In this document: one piece after another, positions 1 through 13,500 of the stretch
How positions within the stretch are numbered: position 1 is the stretch's first letter
Layout: the number at the start of each line of letters is the position of its first letter
The notes under the pieces: generated by a model
Database searches by the model: none
Told to the model about the DNA's origin: nothing
Seen by the model: the letters and a program-made list of their open reading frames with translations, nothing else
From: Molossus alvarezi
Lineage: Eukaryota; Chordata; Mammalia; Chiroptera; Molossidae
Direction: 5' to 3'
Length of the DNA stretch: 64,000 bases
NCBI GenBank assembly: GCA_037176705.1
Contig: CM073887.1
Span: 22,571,501-22,635,500, forward strand
Made by a program: the position numbers and the translations under genes

Positions 1-519
1 TTTTAAAGGGTTTTGGTGGGGACGGAAGAACAGAAATTTGCATAGCTAGTTGAAAACAAATTATCAAATTGTTTCTCCTCCAAAGTAAAAAAGTAGCATC
101 ACAGTATAATGGAACAATAAGAAAGAAGAAAAATCTGCTAGAATTCCACACTTACTTTCCTTTACTAAGACAATGGGGAAGAAAAGTAACAAACCTACCA
201 TACTATTGCAAGATGTTAATAACAGGAGAATGAGAAGGGGGTATGGTTCAGAAGCTATATGGAAACTCTGTACTTTCCATACAAGTTAGGAACAAAACTC
301 TCTGGGATACACTCATTATTTATCAAACATACTATTTTCTAAAAAAAAAAAAAAAGGTAGAACAACAGATAGAAGGCCTGAGATGTCTGAAAAGATGAAT
401 TAAACATATTTTTTCTGATTTTAATGTAATCCATCTAGTTATTCCTTCAAATTTTCTTTTATTTTTCATTAATCTCATTCTAAAGTAACAAGAATAAATT
501 ATTTTGGGGATACACCATC

Positions 520-706
520 TAGTTTTTTATTTTTATTTTTATTTATTGATTCTGAAGACAGAAGGAGGCTCAAGAAACATCAATTTGCTGTTCCACTTAT
601 TTATGTATTCATTGGCTGATCCTTGTATGTGCCGTGACCGGGGACTGAACCCACAACCTTGGCATATCAGGATGATGCTCTAACCAACTGAGTAACCCAG
701 CCAGGG
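520..706 (-). mobile_element. Older bat tRNA-derived SINE (Ves-related)
   Basis: Reverse-complement tRNA head ends at the CCAGCCAGGG motif; B-box-like GGGGACTGAACCC on the plus strand. T/A-rich flanks resemble a target duplication. Diverged. Confidence 0.75.
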
Positions 707-883
707 ATTTATTTTTATTTTATTTCTTTTTTGTTAATGAAACAGCACAACATTTAGAAGAATACTATTTATATAAAATAATATCCCCTTTGTCCTAAAT
801 TGGTCATTTTAATATCACATAGTTTGCAAGTTTACCTGGTATTACCACTAAGCTTCCAGTAAACCTCTAGGTATTTAGGATCT

Positions 884-900
884 TACACACACACACACAC
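884..900. repeat. CA microsatellite
   Basis: About eight CA units. Confidence 0.9.
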
Positions 901-944
901 AAGCCTTTTATTCTTGGTAGGAATACAGAGAGAGAGATGGGCAA

Positions 945-1070
945 AAATCTAGTTTGGGTGGTGGGCACACAATGCAATATACAGATGATGTATCACAGAA
1001 TTATACAGCTGAAACCTATATAATTTTATCAACCAATGTCACCCAATAACCTTAATTTCTTTTTAATTGC
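945..1070 (+). mobile_element. L1 3' tail
   Basis: TGGTGGGCACACAATGCAAT ... ACAGCTGAAACCTATATAAT ... CCAATGTCACCC pattern of a mammalian L1 3' UTR end. Confidence 0.65.
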
Positions 1071-1451
1071 AGTAGGAACTATTAAACTACTGTGATTAAT
1101 GCTAGAATGATGATATATGCTTCAGGCCAGCATTCCAAGTCTCTAATTCAGAAAAATATTTAAGAAAAAAACATCTGATAATTGATAACCAGATTAAAAG
1201 ACCACATATCACCAAAACTTTCCTATATAAACCATTATCTGTACAAAGCTTCTCAAGTGCAAAAAGATGAGTATTTTAAAGCAGCAGCATCCAATGTCAT
1301 ACACTGTGGAGAAAACACTGAAATCATTTATATAAAAAGCATAATGATTAATAGCATGCCTAAAAAATTTCTTAGCTTTATCAAAAATCTTAAGCTTTGC
1401 TAAAATGGAATCTAAAACCTTTTTTGTTGAAATCACTGGTAACAAACTCAC

Positions 1452-1585
1452 CAGGAGATTCTCCTCCCATATCTGGGGTTTGGGCTGAATCTACTGAAGA
1501 AACCACACTGACAGCATTGGTGGGTATATTTGTAGTAAGCATGGAAGGTAAGACTGATGATTTTTTTGTTGCAATTATGACACTT
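1452..1585 (-). CDS. LRBA: LRBA exon (134 nt), most 3' in window
   Basis: One base completes Arg, then [40 protein letters not shown] and GESP, plus one base. The acceptor is TTTAATTACAG and the donor G|GTGAGT. It continues the linker toward the domain before PH-BEACH, which lies beyond the window. Confidence 0.95.
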
Positions 1586-4500
1586 CTGTAATTAAAAAAA
1601 AGGAAACATCTTAAAATACAGAAGATTAACTTAAGTTAATCACATAAATTTCAAAATAGAAAATAGGAAAATTATTTTTCTAATATTTTTCTTAGCTCTA
1701 TTTTGATACACAATTTAGCATATTCTCTCAATAAGGAACTTCTTCAATGGTGTTCATATTCATTTCATTTCAATTTTTTTTAGATTCAGGACAATGTTCT
1801 ATGGATATATAATAATTCATTTTAACATCTAAACTTATATTAACTATATAATATTTTTACATTTAGGATCATCTTTAATAATCTAAGTTAAATAAAATAC
1901 AACCAAAGGTATATAAAAAAGGAATTTTGGCACTCAAGTGGAAAAGTAATTAACTTTTTCTTAACCTCAGAATTGAGGCAGAAAATTCGACATGTTTCAA
2001 CAAGGATTTTAAAGCACCACTAATTTAAAATCATAAAACCTTAGAAATTTTATAAGGTTAAGAAAATGCAGATATAAAACATTTTTAACATGTATACAAC
2101 CCAATTTTTTAATCCCCCAAGACTGTCTTTAGATAATATTATATAGATAAAACAATGCAAAGATATAAATGCTAGATGCAAAAACATCAAATAATCAAAT
2201 TTGTTCACCTTGTATATTATTCAAACACAGGTATTTATGATATAACAATCTCAATTAAAGTATAATACTTTATTCCAAAATAATAACTAAAAGAAAGACC
2301 TTATTAGGCTTAACTTAAAAGGCATTTTTAATTGAAGTTAGCTCCATAAACATGCAAAAACCCAGTTAATGAGGTAAAGAGGACAGCTGATACATAATGC
2401 ACTCCCACAGCAGTGCTTCCTTTTAATTACCTGGTGTTAACCATAAGCCTAAAGTCTTCAACATTCAATTTATTTAATCACATCTTTTGTTGACAATGTT
2501 GTAACTGCAAGCTTCAAGTATTCCCTTAACAGCTTTAAAGTATTGAGTTTCTAAATAAAGTTACTTAGATACTTGTTCCCAATAAATTCAAACGTAGAAA
2601 TTATCTAATTCCAGTACTTTAAATATACCTTTTGTTTTTGTTGTTATATCAAAAAGAGATAATACAAAGCGAAATAGGTTCCGTTTTACTTCAGTGCCTA
2701 CCATGTGACAGCAAACACTGTTGCCAATTAAATCAAGTTCTCCCGTGCTAGGCATGGCTTATTCAATGTACTTGGGGGTAGCTGGTGTCACATCATTATA
2801 AGGGTGACTGCCAATGTTAACTATACACTAAAAAATAGAAGCAACAGCCACCTGAGCCCTTAATCCAAAATGGTGTGCTTAAATCACAGTAGCTTATATC
2901 AGATGAAGATTATTGACTTTAGGGGGAGTAAACATGACCCCTGGGTGTGTGTGTGTGTGTGTGTGTGCGTGCGTGTGTGTGTGTTTGTATGCGTGTGCGT
3001 GCGTGCATGTGATTGTCTGTGTACATGTGTGGTGGTGGTACATTCACAAAACAATACAAAATCTAATTTGTGTATTTGCTACTCAGGGCAGAAATGTACT
3101 GTTTAAGAAACTCTCTAGCTACCTATTCCCTAGCAACCTATTTTTGGGGGAGGGGGAAGTGAGAAATATGGACAATTTACTTTCACATTTGTTCACAAAA
3201 CAAAGAACCAGTAATATCTAGTTTACTCATACAATAGGTAAGCACTATTAGTAGCCATAGAAAATATTTATGAAAGTAAAATTGTTTTTTCTATAATTGA
3301 ATTTAAGACATAAACCTACCCTATGCACCCACAATTCCCCACTTAGGAATTTCCTCAAGATAATTTATGTCCACAAAAAAAATGTGTTCATTAATGTTCA
3401 AAGAGCCTTCATTGATAACCCAAATCTGGCAATAGTCCAGAATTCTTTAAGCAGAAAAATGCATAAAAATATGATGGTATGCTTATACGGTGGAACAATA
3501 CTCAGCAATAAAAAGAAATTTCTAATAAACATAGCATGGATGAACTCAAAAGCATTATGTTGAGTGAAGAAAGCCCTAAATAGAAGCACAAAACTTTATA
3601 TTTCCTTTTACATGAAGTTCTAGAAAAAGGTAGAAAAAAATCAGAACAACTGCCTCTCAGGAATGGGGACAGGCACTGGCTGGAAATGCATCAGGGAACT
3701 TTCAAGACTCATCTTGATTGGGGATTTGGGTTAACACAGGTTAAATCTGTCAAAGCTTATTAAATGGTACACTTAAAGATTTGTGCCTTTCATTACAGGT
3801 AGTTTACCTTTAAAAACTGTATAGATCTCTAGTTAGAGATATGCAGGCTAAAATGTTTGATTGAGGGTGAACTGATATTTACAACTTATTTTTAAATGCA
3901 TCAAAAAATAAGACTGAGTGATGGAAAGAAGGATGGATACATGGAGAATTACATGATGAAGCAAACAGAGCTAACGGCTAACTAACTGTAGAATCTCAGT
4001 GATGGGTCTGTGGGTATTCACTGTACAATTCTTTCAACCTCTCTATATGTTTGAACATTTTTATAATGAAATGTGGGAAAACTGGTGACAGAAAAAAGTG
4101 TACTACAGATGTCCCATAATATGCACAATCTCTATTTGTCCAAGATGGTATGATTAAAGATAACAAAAGGTCACCCCAATAGATTAAATGAATTAAAAAA
4201 ATAATTATGACTCAAAAATTTAAATAAAGATAACCAAAGAACTTGACCTCATCTCTAATCCTTTAAACTACTGTCATTAATAATGCTTTCAATCACAAAT
4301 GATACCTTGTCTTTATTTCGGTTCAATAAATGCTGACTGTCTAAGATCTGTCGTATATCCTCATTCCTGACTGACCGGAAGTGTGGCTTCCTACATGCAT
4401 TTATGTTTAACCCTGCATTCCTCACACGCTTCTGTAATATGCTGTTATGGTTCTCAAGCATGTGTATTATTTCACAACTCCCACCCTTTGCATATGCTGT

Positions 4501-7500
4501 TCATCTGTCAAGATGCCTTCCTCTTGGTCCAACCTGCCAACAAGCTTCCTTCTTACCTTTCAAAACTTGCCAAAAGGATCTCCCCAGACTCAACAAGTCA
4601 AAGTTCATGATACACTGTTATTTGTGCCCCCACACAATCCTATAATATACACTTATAAATTATTAATAGCTACGACTAAGCACTGACATATGCCAAGAAT
4701 TATTATTCAATTCTCAAAACAAGCCTAACATACATATTACTTCCATTTTAAAAATTAAAAAGTAAAGGTTGGAAAGGTAAAGGAACTTACCAAAGTAAAT
4801 GGCCAAATTGCTCTACAAGTCAGTTTGTCTAAACAAGGGCCTCTAATTTAAACTGTTTCCTCATATTGACCTTTTTAAAAGTTATACTGAGATATAATTC
4901 ACACATCACACAATTCACCAATTTAAAGTATACAAATAAATGGTTTTTAGTATGTTCAGAGTTGTGCAACCATCCCACAATCATATTAACATTTAAACCT
5001 AATTCCATATTATAATTGTTTTGTTTTGTTTTTCATTTTTTGTTCATATAGAGTGGGAGGAAGAGAGAGATAGAGAGAGACATCGACATGAAAGGAACAC
5101 ATCAAGTGGCTGTCACCCGCACAACAAACCAGGGCTGGGGACAAACTGCAACCGAGATACGCGCCCTTAGCAGGAACTGAACCTGGGTCTCTCTGGACCC
5201 CAGACCAATGCTCTAACCGCTGAACTAAACCAGCCAGGGCTATAATCGTTTATAAACAATAGTAATAAAGTTTCTAAAATGTAAAATTACATATGTACTA
5301 ATACTAACATACAAAAATATATACACTCACAAATGGAAAAAGGGGCATTCTCTAGCCCAGCAATGTATTTAGTACACAGTAGAAAAATAAAGTTAATCAA
5401 TTTCCAAATACATTGATTCAAGTCATTTCTGATGAAATAACATAATAATGCTTCAACTTTGGGCCATGTAAAAACAAAGAAAATTCAAAGTCATAATAAT
5501 TCAAATAAAAGGACATTAAGCAGTAGGCAGATTTCACGATATTTTCATTCCCTTTAGCAACTATTTTCATTATTATAAAGTTTCCATGTAAAAAACTAAA
5601 ATATTCAAAAGGGATTTTAAGCTATCACATGCATCATGAACGTACGTATACATTTAAACTAGTAAAACATGTCCTCACATTTTAAGAAAATCTAGAAATT
5701 TAAATGTATCACTATTCAAGATGAATCATGCAAGAACTAAGCATTTCACATTTAAAAAAAAAACAAAAAAAAAAAACAAAAAACTGAAAAACACAAAGAA
5801 ATGCAACATACATTTAACACAATTTTGAGAGCCTATATGCTAAGCCATGTGTGGGGATATTCCTAGCATCATTCTCAAGCTACAGCTTAAGTTTCTACTT
5901 AAGAAACAAACTGAAATCCTTGTTAATATTTATAATACAAAAAACTCTGAATTTTTAATATGTGCCATCAATTTTAACAAAGAGCACTTCAAACTCTTTG
6001 GCAAAAGGAATTTGGAAGACAGGTCTTTTAGTTATGCAACCTATTGTTCAAAACGTTCTTTTAAAAACCAAATATTAAAGTATTAAATTTTACATATTAC
6101 AGCTTTTTTCTTTATAAAGTCACTAACTTTAATGAATAATATTTGTGAGACACTATGCTAAGGACATGTATACATTATATATACAAGGTGTCCCCCAAAA
6201 ATATATATAGGGTGCCTGTAGATCCTATTACATTTTGAAAATGAAATGTATTTTAATAAACACTGGTTTTATAATTATTCAAAGCTGTGTATACATTTTG
6301 GGGGGATACCCTATATATTCAACTACCCATGAGTTCAATGCCACATTATCATCCCCATTTTAAAGATGAAAAGGTAATTTTCCTAAAGTTCCACCTAAAA
6401 AGAAAGTGTAAACACTGTTTACTTTTTTTTTAAACATGATCTAGGGAGACTTTTTGAAAGTTTCTTTATACTTATTAATAACAGACAAAACACACCAATG
6501 TCTGCCAGATCACTAAGGTTCAGAAGTTCCATTTCAGAATCACAGCAGCTTCAAGTATCACAAACTTTCATATAAATGCTATTTTATTTAACATGCAAAT
6601 AGTTCAGTAAAGGAGAAAAAAAACATTTTAAACCTAGCACTTCAGTCCCTAAGGATCTAGTTGAAAAGCCAGACAAGCCCTTGAACTTTATCAAGATAAA
6701 TCCCTGGCATCCACTAATCACCAGAGAGGATCTTCAAATTAGATAAGAGCAAGAATTTTGGCATGGGAATGAACACAAACACCTTGCCATCCAAAAGGCC
6801 CACAACCTGGCAGCCTTTCAGCAAGGTTCCACTCATGTAGCTGTTACTCTAAATTTTCCAGCTATTGCTTGAGAGTTGATAATTCTTAAGATATGAGGAG
6901 AGTTGTGATTTCTGACACAGCATTCCAGAGATAAATACACGATCAGAGGGATGCTTTGAAATTCCCAAAGATATTCCACTGGTCTACAGCTGCATGAAAA
7001 GAGTTTTCAAAAGGTGTCTCTTGCTAAGAAAAAGAAGGGGAAACATAGAGCAGTTGGCTTGCCATCAGACAATATGTTAAATGCATACCAGACATGTAAG
7101 TTCCAAATAACATCCTGAAAAATGCTATCACCAAAAATCCCGTTTCAACAAACCCCTTAATATGCATTACCTAAGCATGGTTTCCTAAGTAAGTGTCATA
7201 ACCTACTCACAGAAGGTATCACTAAGGCATAGTTTACGTTCTACACTATTTAAAAAGAAATACATGCCAAAATATATAAAATTTGGGACATTTATAAGAG
7301 AATAACTTTCTTTAACTATATTAGTAAGATATATCAAATTTTAAAATCTACTCTCAATCATTTCTAAGTACTCAAATTAAGATTAATACAAATTTAAACA
7401 AATTATAAAAATTGAGAATATTTTAAAAACCTGATCATTCACACCTTTCGCCTTTTCCCACCACCAAAATATAGCCATTGTTAACAGTTTGATGTATACT

Positions 7501-10500
7501 TTTTGAGGCACATGTAAACTTATTTATCTATTTGTTTAAAATATCATAAATTCCAAACTATTTTGTACACTGCTTTTTACATTAACATATCTTAAGTATA
7601 ATTTTACATCAATCGATAGTGTTCTGCTTTTATCTCTTTAATGGATGTATAGTATCCACTATGTATAGAAAATATCACCAATCCCTCATAGGTCAGCAAG
7701 TATGTTTGCACTGCACAGCCAAACGACAAGGTCTAGAATGAGTTCAAATCCTAGCTCCACCATTTATTAGCATGAGCAGGAAAAGCAACTTAATTTCCCC
7801 CTGCCTTAGTTTCTTCGACGGTAAACAAAGGATGAAAATAGGATCTAGCCATCTACCTACCTACTTATCTAAAAACTGCATTGTGAATACAACTTCAGAG
7901 TAAAAGCTTGACAGGTCTTAGCTTAATAATGAAATTCCTCTTGCAGAAAACATTTTATACTTGTGTAAACCTTTTGTATAAACTTCTAGAAATATATTAA
8001 GTTTACATATTTTAAATTTTAATTAATAGACCCATTTGTCCCTCAAATATATTTTATCAATATGCCCTCTCTCAGCAACAATATTAAAATGTTTCTTTAT
8101 ACCCTCATTAACTCTAGGTTATCATCTTTTAAGTCTCTGCAAATTTAAGCAGAAAAAAGTATCTTATGGTTATTTTAATATTTATCTTCATTATTAGTGA
8201 TATAAATCATCTTTACATATTTGAATATTAACAGTATTTCTCTTCTTACATGAATTGTCTGTTCCTATCATTTGTCAACATTTCTAGCAGATAAGTCATT
8301 TTATTGATTGGTTAGCATATCAATCTATATATATACTGGGAATATAATCCTTTTATCTGTAACATGTACCTTAAATATTTAGTGTCTATATGTATACAGA
8401 TACACCTAACAGAAAGCAGCAGTAACTAAATGGCTCATTAGATATTTAATAACTAAGTTTTTTTTGTTTGTTTTTTTATCCTAATCCGAGGACATTTCTC
8501 CATTTTTTGTTCATATAGAATGGGAGGGAGAGAGAGGAAGAGAGTGAGAGAGGTAAACATTGACGTGAAAGGGACACATCAAGTAACTATCTCCCGCACG
8601 ACCCAACCAGGGTCGGGGACAAACTGCAACCAAGGTACAAGCCCTTAGCGGGAATTGAACCCGGGTCACTCTGAACCGCTGAGCCAGACCGGCCAGGGCT
8701 AAGTTTTTTGGTTTTTTTTTAATGCTAACCTGAGGATACGTTTATTGATTATAGAGAGAAAGGAAAGAAGTGGAGGTTGGAGGGAGAGGGAGAGGGAGGG
8801 AGTGAAAGAAATATCAACCGGTTGCCTCTTGTACTCTCAGATCCAGTCCTGACTGGAGATCAAACCCACAACCTAGGTATGTCCCCTGACCAGGAACTGA
8901 ACCCACAACCTGGACAATGCTCCAACTAACTGAGCCATACCAGCCAAGGCTAAGTTTTTATTTATTGAGTAATTTCTACATGCTAAGTACTATAGAATAC
9001 TATCTCTTCAATATCATTTCATATCAATACATATTGTTCTGCTTTTTTTTTTCACGGTTGTATAGTATTACACAATTTAAAGATAAGGAAACTGAGCCCT
9101 GGCCAGTTTGGCTCAGAGGTTAGAGTGTCGGCCTGCGGTCCAGAGAGACCCGGATTCGGTTCCCGCTAAGGGCACGTACCTCAGTTGCAGTTTGTCCCTG
9201 GCCCTGGTTGGTTGTGCGGGTAGCAGCTACTCGATGTGTCCCTTTCACATTGATGTTTCTCTCTCTCTGTTCCTCTCTCTCCCTCCCACTGTACCTGAAC
9301 AAAAAATGGAAAAATGTCCTCGGGTGAGGATAAAAAAAAATAAATAAATAATAATAATAATAATAATAAAAAAGATAAGGAAACTGAGGCTTGGGAGGAT
9401 GAGGTAACCTGTCCAAATTCACTAATGAGTGATACAGCCAGAACTCAAACTCAGTTTTGTCTGCTTACTAAAGTCAATATTTTAATTCCTATATTATAAA
9501 GCCTATTTTTAAAAAAGAAACAAAAATACATTTGAATCTGGCACCAATTTATATACCAATGCTCTGTTCTTCTGGAATCTAGACTGTCAATCTCATCTCC
9601 CCAGGACACTGACCTAACACTTTCAACAGGGGTAGAAAGGATAAGATGACAAAGGATGATGGCAAAAAGATTCTCCATTAAAATTATATACTCCTTGTCT
9701 TCTTTCAGAGCATCTAATTAGCATAAATAATTTCATCCACCTTGGGTATCTAATGTGCCAACACACAGAAAATCTGAAGTAGAAAACTAGAAGATGAGAT
9801 GAAATAAATAGAACAGGCGACACAAAGAAATAAACAACACCCAGATAAAGGGACATTATGATCAGAATATATCAAAAGAAAACAGAAGCCCACTGTAATG
9901 GAATACCACTGGCCAAATCAAAAAATTTTAAAAAATTTTTATTGTTGACCCTATTGCAGATGTCCCCCACTTTTTCCCCACCTCCACACAGCTCCCAGCC
10001 CCCTACCCCCCAGCCTTGACTACACTATTGTCTGTGTGCACGGGCTAAGCATATACATTTTTTAGCTAATCTCTTCACCTTCCTTCATCCACTCTCCCCC
10101 AACCCCCTCCCCTCTGACAGCTGTCAGTCTGTTCCATGTATCTATCTATGCTTCCGGTTCTACTTTGTTCATCAATTTATTTTGTTCATTAGACTCCACA
10201 TATTAGTGAGATCATATGGTATTAGTCTTTCTCTACTGGCTTATTCACTTAGCATAATAATCTCAAGTTTCACCCATGCTGTCGCAAAGGATAAGAATTC
10301 CTTCTTTTTTATGGCCACATAGTATTCCATTGTATAAAGCTACCACTGCCTTTTTATTTTATTTTATTCATTTATCCTCACCTGGGGATTGCATTCATCT
10401 TCAGCTAGAGCGAGAGGGAGAGAGGAAGGAAGAGAGAGAAACATCGATGTGAGAGAGAAACATCGATGTGAGAGAGACACATCGACTAGCTGCCACACAC

Positions 10501-13500
10501 ACGACCCCAGCTGGGGCCAGGGACAAACTGCAACCAAGGTACGTGCCCTGAGCGGGAACCGAACCCAGGTCTCTCTGGACCATAGGCCGATGTTCTAACT
10601 GCTGAGCCAAACCAGCCAGGGCAAGGTACCACTGCTTTTCATCCGTTCATCTACTAATGTACACTTAGGCTGTTGCCAGATCTTGGCTATTGTAAATAAT
10701 GCTCAAATCAAAGACAATCTGAACATCAACATAAATAACAACAAATTGTAACCCAGTGAATAAAATAGGAAACCATAAGGCCATATAATAAACTGAATGC
10801 ATTTGATGTGGATGACAGAGTTTGAGAGTAGTACCTCTTCACATGGAGTACCTTAACTGTGGAGAAAGCTACAAAATACCATTTTAATAAATATTCAGAA
10901 TGAACATTTTCAGTAATGAGATAAAACCATGTGCCACATGTTAGAATGCAAGAACAAATAATGCCACTTCTGAGAATTACTGCCAAAAAGATGCATTAAC
11001 TTGATGTAATTCCAAGGAAACATTAGACAAATCTAAACCGAGATGCAGCCTACAAAACACATGTGCTATTGTCTTCAAAAGTAGCAAGATCATTAAATTC
11101 AAGGGAAGACTAAAGAACTATTCATCCAGATCAAAGGAAAATAAAGAGATACAACACATTGTTCTGAACTGGATCCTTCTACTATAAAGGGCATTACTGA
11201 GACAATTATTAAAACTCGAAAATTATTTGAAAATTAGATGTTTTTATCAATGTGAATTTTCTTCTTTTGATTAATGTGTTGAGGTTATACAGAAAATATA
11301 CAATAAAATATTCAAAGGGGATGGAGTATTAGGCAAATGTCCTTCAAATGACTTAGGAAAAATAAAAGTTCGTTTAAAATTAAGAGCTTATTTCCAAATA
11401 AAAATACTGATTTTTGTAAAGAATATGTTTAATAACCAACACATACATGTCTCATATATAGAATTTCAGAAAATTTAATACAATATAAGAAAAAAAAAAA
11501 AATGTCAGGCAAATTAGCACATCGTTTCCTAGGGCTGCAGAACCAATCGAGTCAGGAATCCATAGCTTTCTCAAGTTGTCAGGACTCTGAACACCTTGCT
11601 GAATTCCTGAGTCTGCTGGAATCCACAGATGGCCACTTTTTTTAAAGGCTGGCATAGTGCTGAGAGCAAAGGTGTGAAAGGTAGCCATTTTAAGTACAGG
11701 TGACTTCTAAGTTGTAACAAACAAAATAGTTATTTAACATATAACTTGCCAATGTAATATTAAAATTATTTGTAAATCATCGTATTTATAGTATTGATAA
11801 ATAAAATTCTGAAATGGTAAACAAATCATTCAACAAAAATATCCTTGTAATTTTTACAAACTAAATCAAAACATCTATAATTAAATTCCTGTTACCCTTT
11901 AAATCTTAACAATTTATAAACATAAGCATACAAAGACCAACAGCTAGTTACAGTACCTGTCAAAAGATCTGAAGTGCACAGGCTGTTCCACAGAGAGATC
12001 ACCCAGAGCTCCAAGGCAGGGTGGTGGCAGGAGGGCAGGATCCACTGTGACTCCATCTGCTGGGATGTTAACCAAGCTTCGGAGGATGTCCTTTACATTG
12101 ACATTTTTTGAAACTGGAAGTGATGGTGCAGCCTTGTTATCCAACTCGTTTCCTCCATCATTTTTGTTTTCCTGGGGTTTATTGACTTCTAAAGAAAGAG
12201 TGCACAGCACCTCACTGATTGCATCTGGGCCTGCACTGACACTCGGTGGTGCTCGAGGAGAAGCTACATCCACGTTGCTTCCTAAGCCAGTGGCTGTTTC
12301 CTCCCCAATGCCCGAGTCCTTCCTTCGAGCAGATGATGTGATTTCAGATTCCTCCACTGATGCTGAAGTTAATGGACTGGATGCTGCTGGTGTGTTTTCT
12401 ACATCTTACCCAGAAAACAGAAAAAAAATACAAATAAAAAAAATTTAGAACCAATTTTAAAATATAAAATCTAAGGCACGTTCTAAAAGGAAAAAATAAA
12501 TTACATAATCTATGAAATGTATTGAGTCAATGCACCTATAGTAAAATTAAATGGTATAATAAAATAATAAAAACAATAAATAATAATTTAAAAAATACCT
12601 GAGAAAACCCTCCAAACTAAACATGACATAACAATGGAGAGCAATGCAAGGTTGAAAACCATTGGCCTACATGAGAAAGTCCAAAATCCTTAGGATAAGA
12701 TACTGGGATCTTCAATAATGTAAATGCACTACAATGTAAACTTCATCAGGGCTGGGAATTTGTCTTCTCTAACACTTCTTCTCCAGCACCTATAATTATG
12801 CCAGGACCTTACACAATGCCTGGAAAGTAGCAGATGGTCAATAAATATTTAGATGACTATTCATTTCCAACTTTATCTCCTGCTACTCATGCCACCACAC
12901 ATTATACTTTACAACACCAAATTACCCACAGTCGCTTAACATGAGACAAACTTCTGGGCTTCTATGCCTTTATACATTGCCATTTCTTTGAACAGTAACC
13001 CCTAGACCTCTACCTCAAACATGGTTTCTACCACAAGAAAACTTGTTACGAAAACTTGTTACTCCTCCTATATGCATGAATAATTCAATGATCCCCAAAA
13101 TCTAGTTCAACAAGGAGCATCACCATTTCTTTCTGTTTGACTTTCATTTCTTCCAATCAGGTGGTTCACTGGATTCCAACAAAAATGCTGCATCTTTCCA
13201 ATGGTCACCAAAAACCTCCATCCTGCTAAATGGTCAGTTCTCAGTTCTAATAGCATTTGGCAAAGCAGCAACTGATTATTCCCTCCAACTTGACAATACT
13301 TTTTCATATGGCTTACACAGCACCGTGCTTTTCTGGTTTTTCATCTACCACCTCACTGGTTGTTCCTTCTTAAGTTCTGTAACTCCTTCTCCCTGGTTTC
13401 TTAAGTTAGAGGAACTCAGTACTCAGTCCTTATTCCTCTTCTCTCTTAATGGTTATTCCCTTAATGGTCTCATTCACCCTCAAAGTTTTAAATATATTTT

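Larger units (their letters stand above)
1..1451. other. Intron sequence 3' of the last LRBA exon
   Basis: AT-rich intron with one minus-strand SINE (520-706), a short CA repeat at 884-900 and an L1 3' tail (about 945-1070). No coding or RNA gene seen. Confidence 0.8.
1586..11956. other. LRBA intron, 10.4 kb
   Basis: Holds a TG/CG repeat, L1 3' relics, MIRs, a mariner-like MITE, six SINEs and a younger minus-strand L1 end. Stretches 1590-2900, 5250-6180 and 6320-7440 show no recognisable element beyond AT-rich unique sequence. The ORF at 11452-11688 (minus) has no LRBA similarity and no role in the continuous exon chain. Confidence 0.8.

Noticed and set aside
9108..9347. Repeated ORFs with MAQRLE-type starts in many places
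   Set aside because: All are translations of Ves SINEs, not genes.
11452..11688. 78-codon minus-strand ORF near an LRBA exon
   Set aside because: The flanking exons already join in frame, and no similarity to LRBA or any family was recognised.
12047..12448. 133-codon plus-strand ORF
   Set aside because: Shadow of the LRBA exon at 11957-12398 on the other strand.
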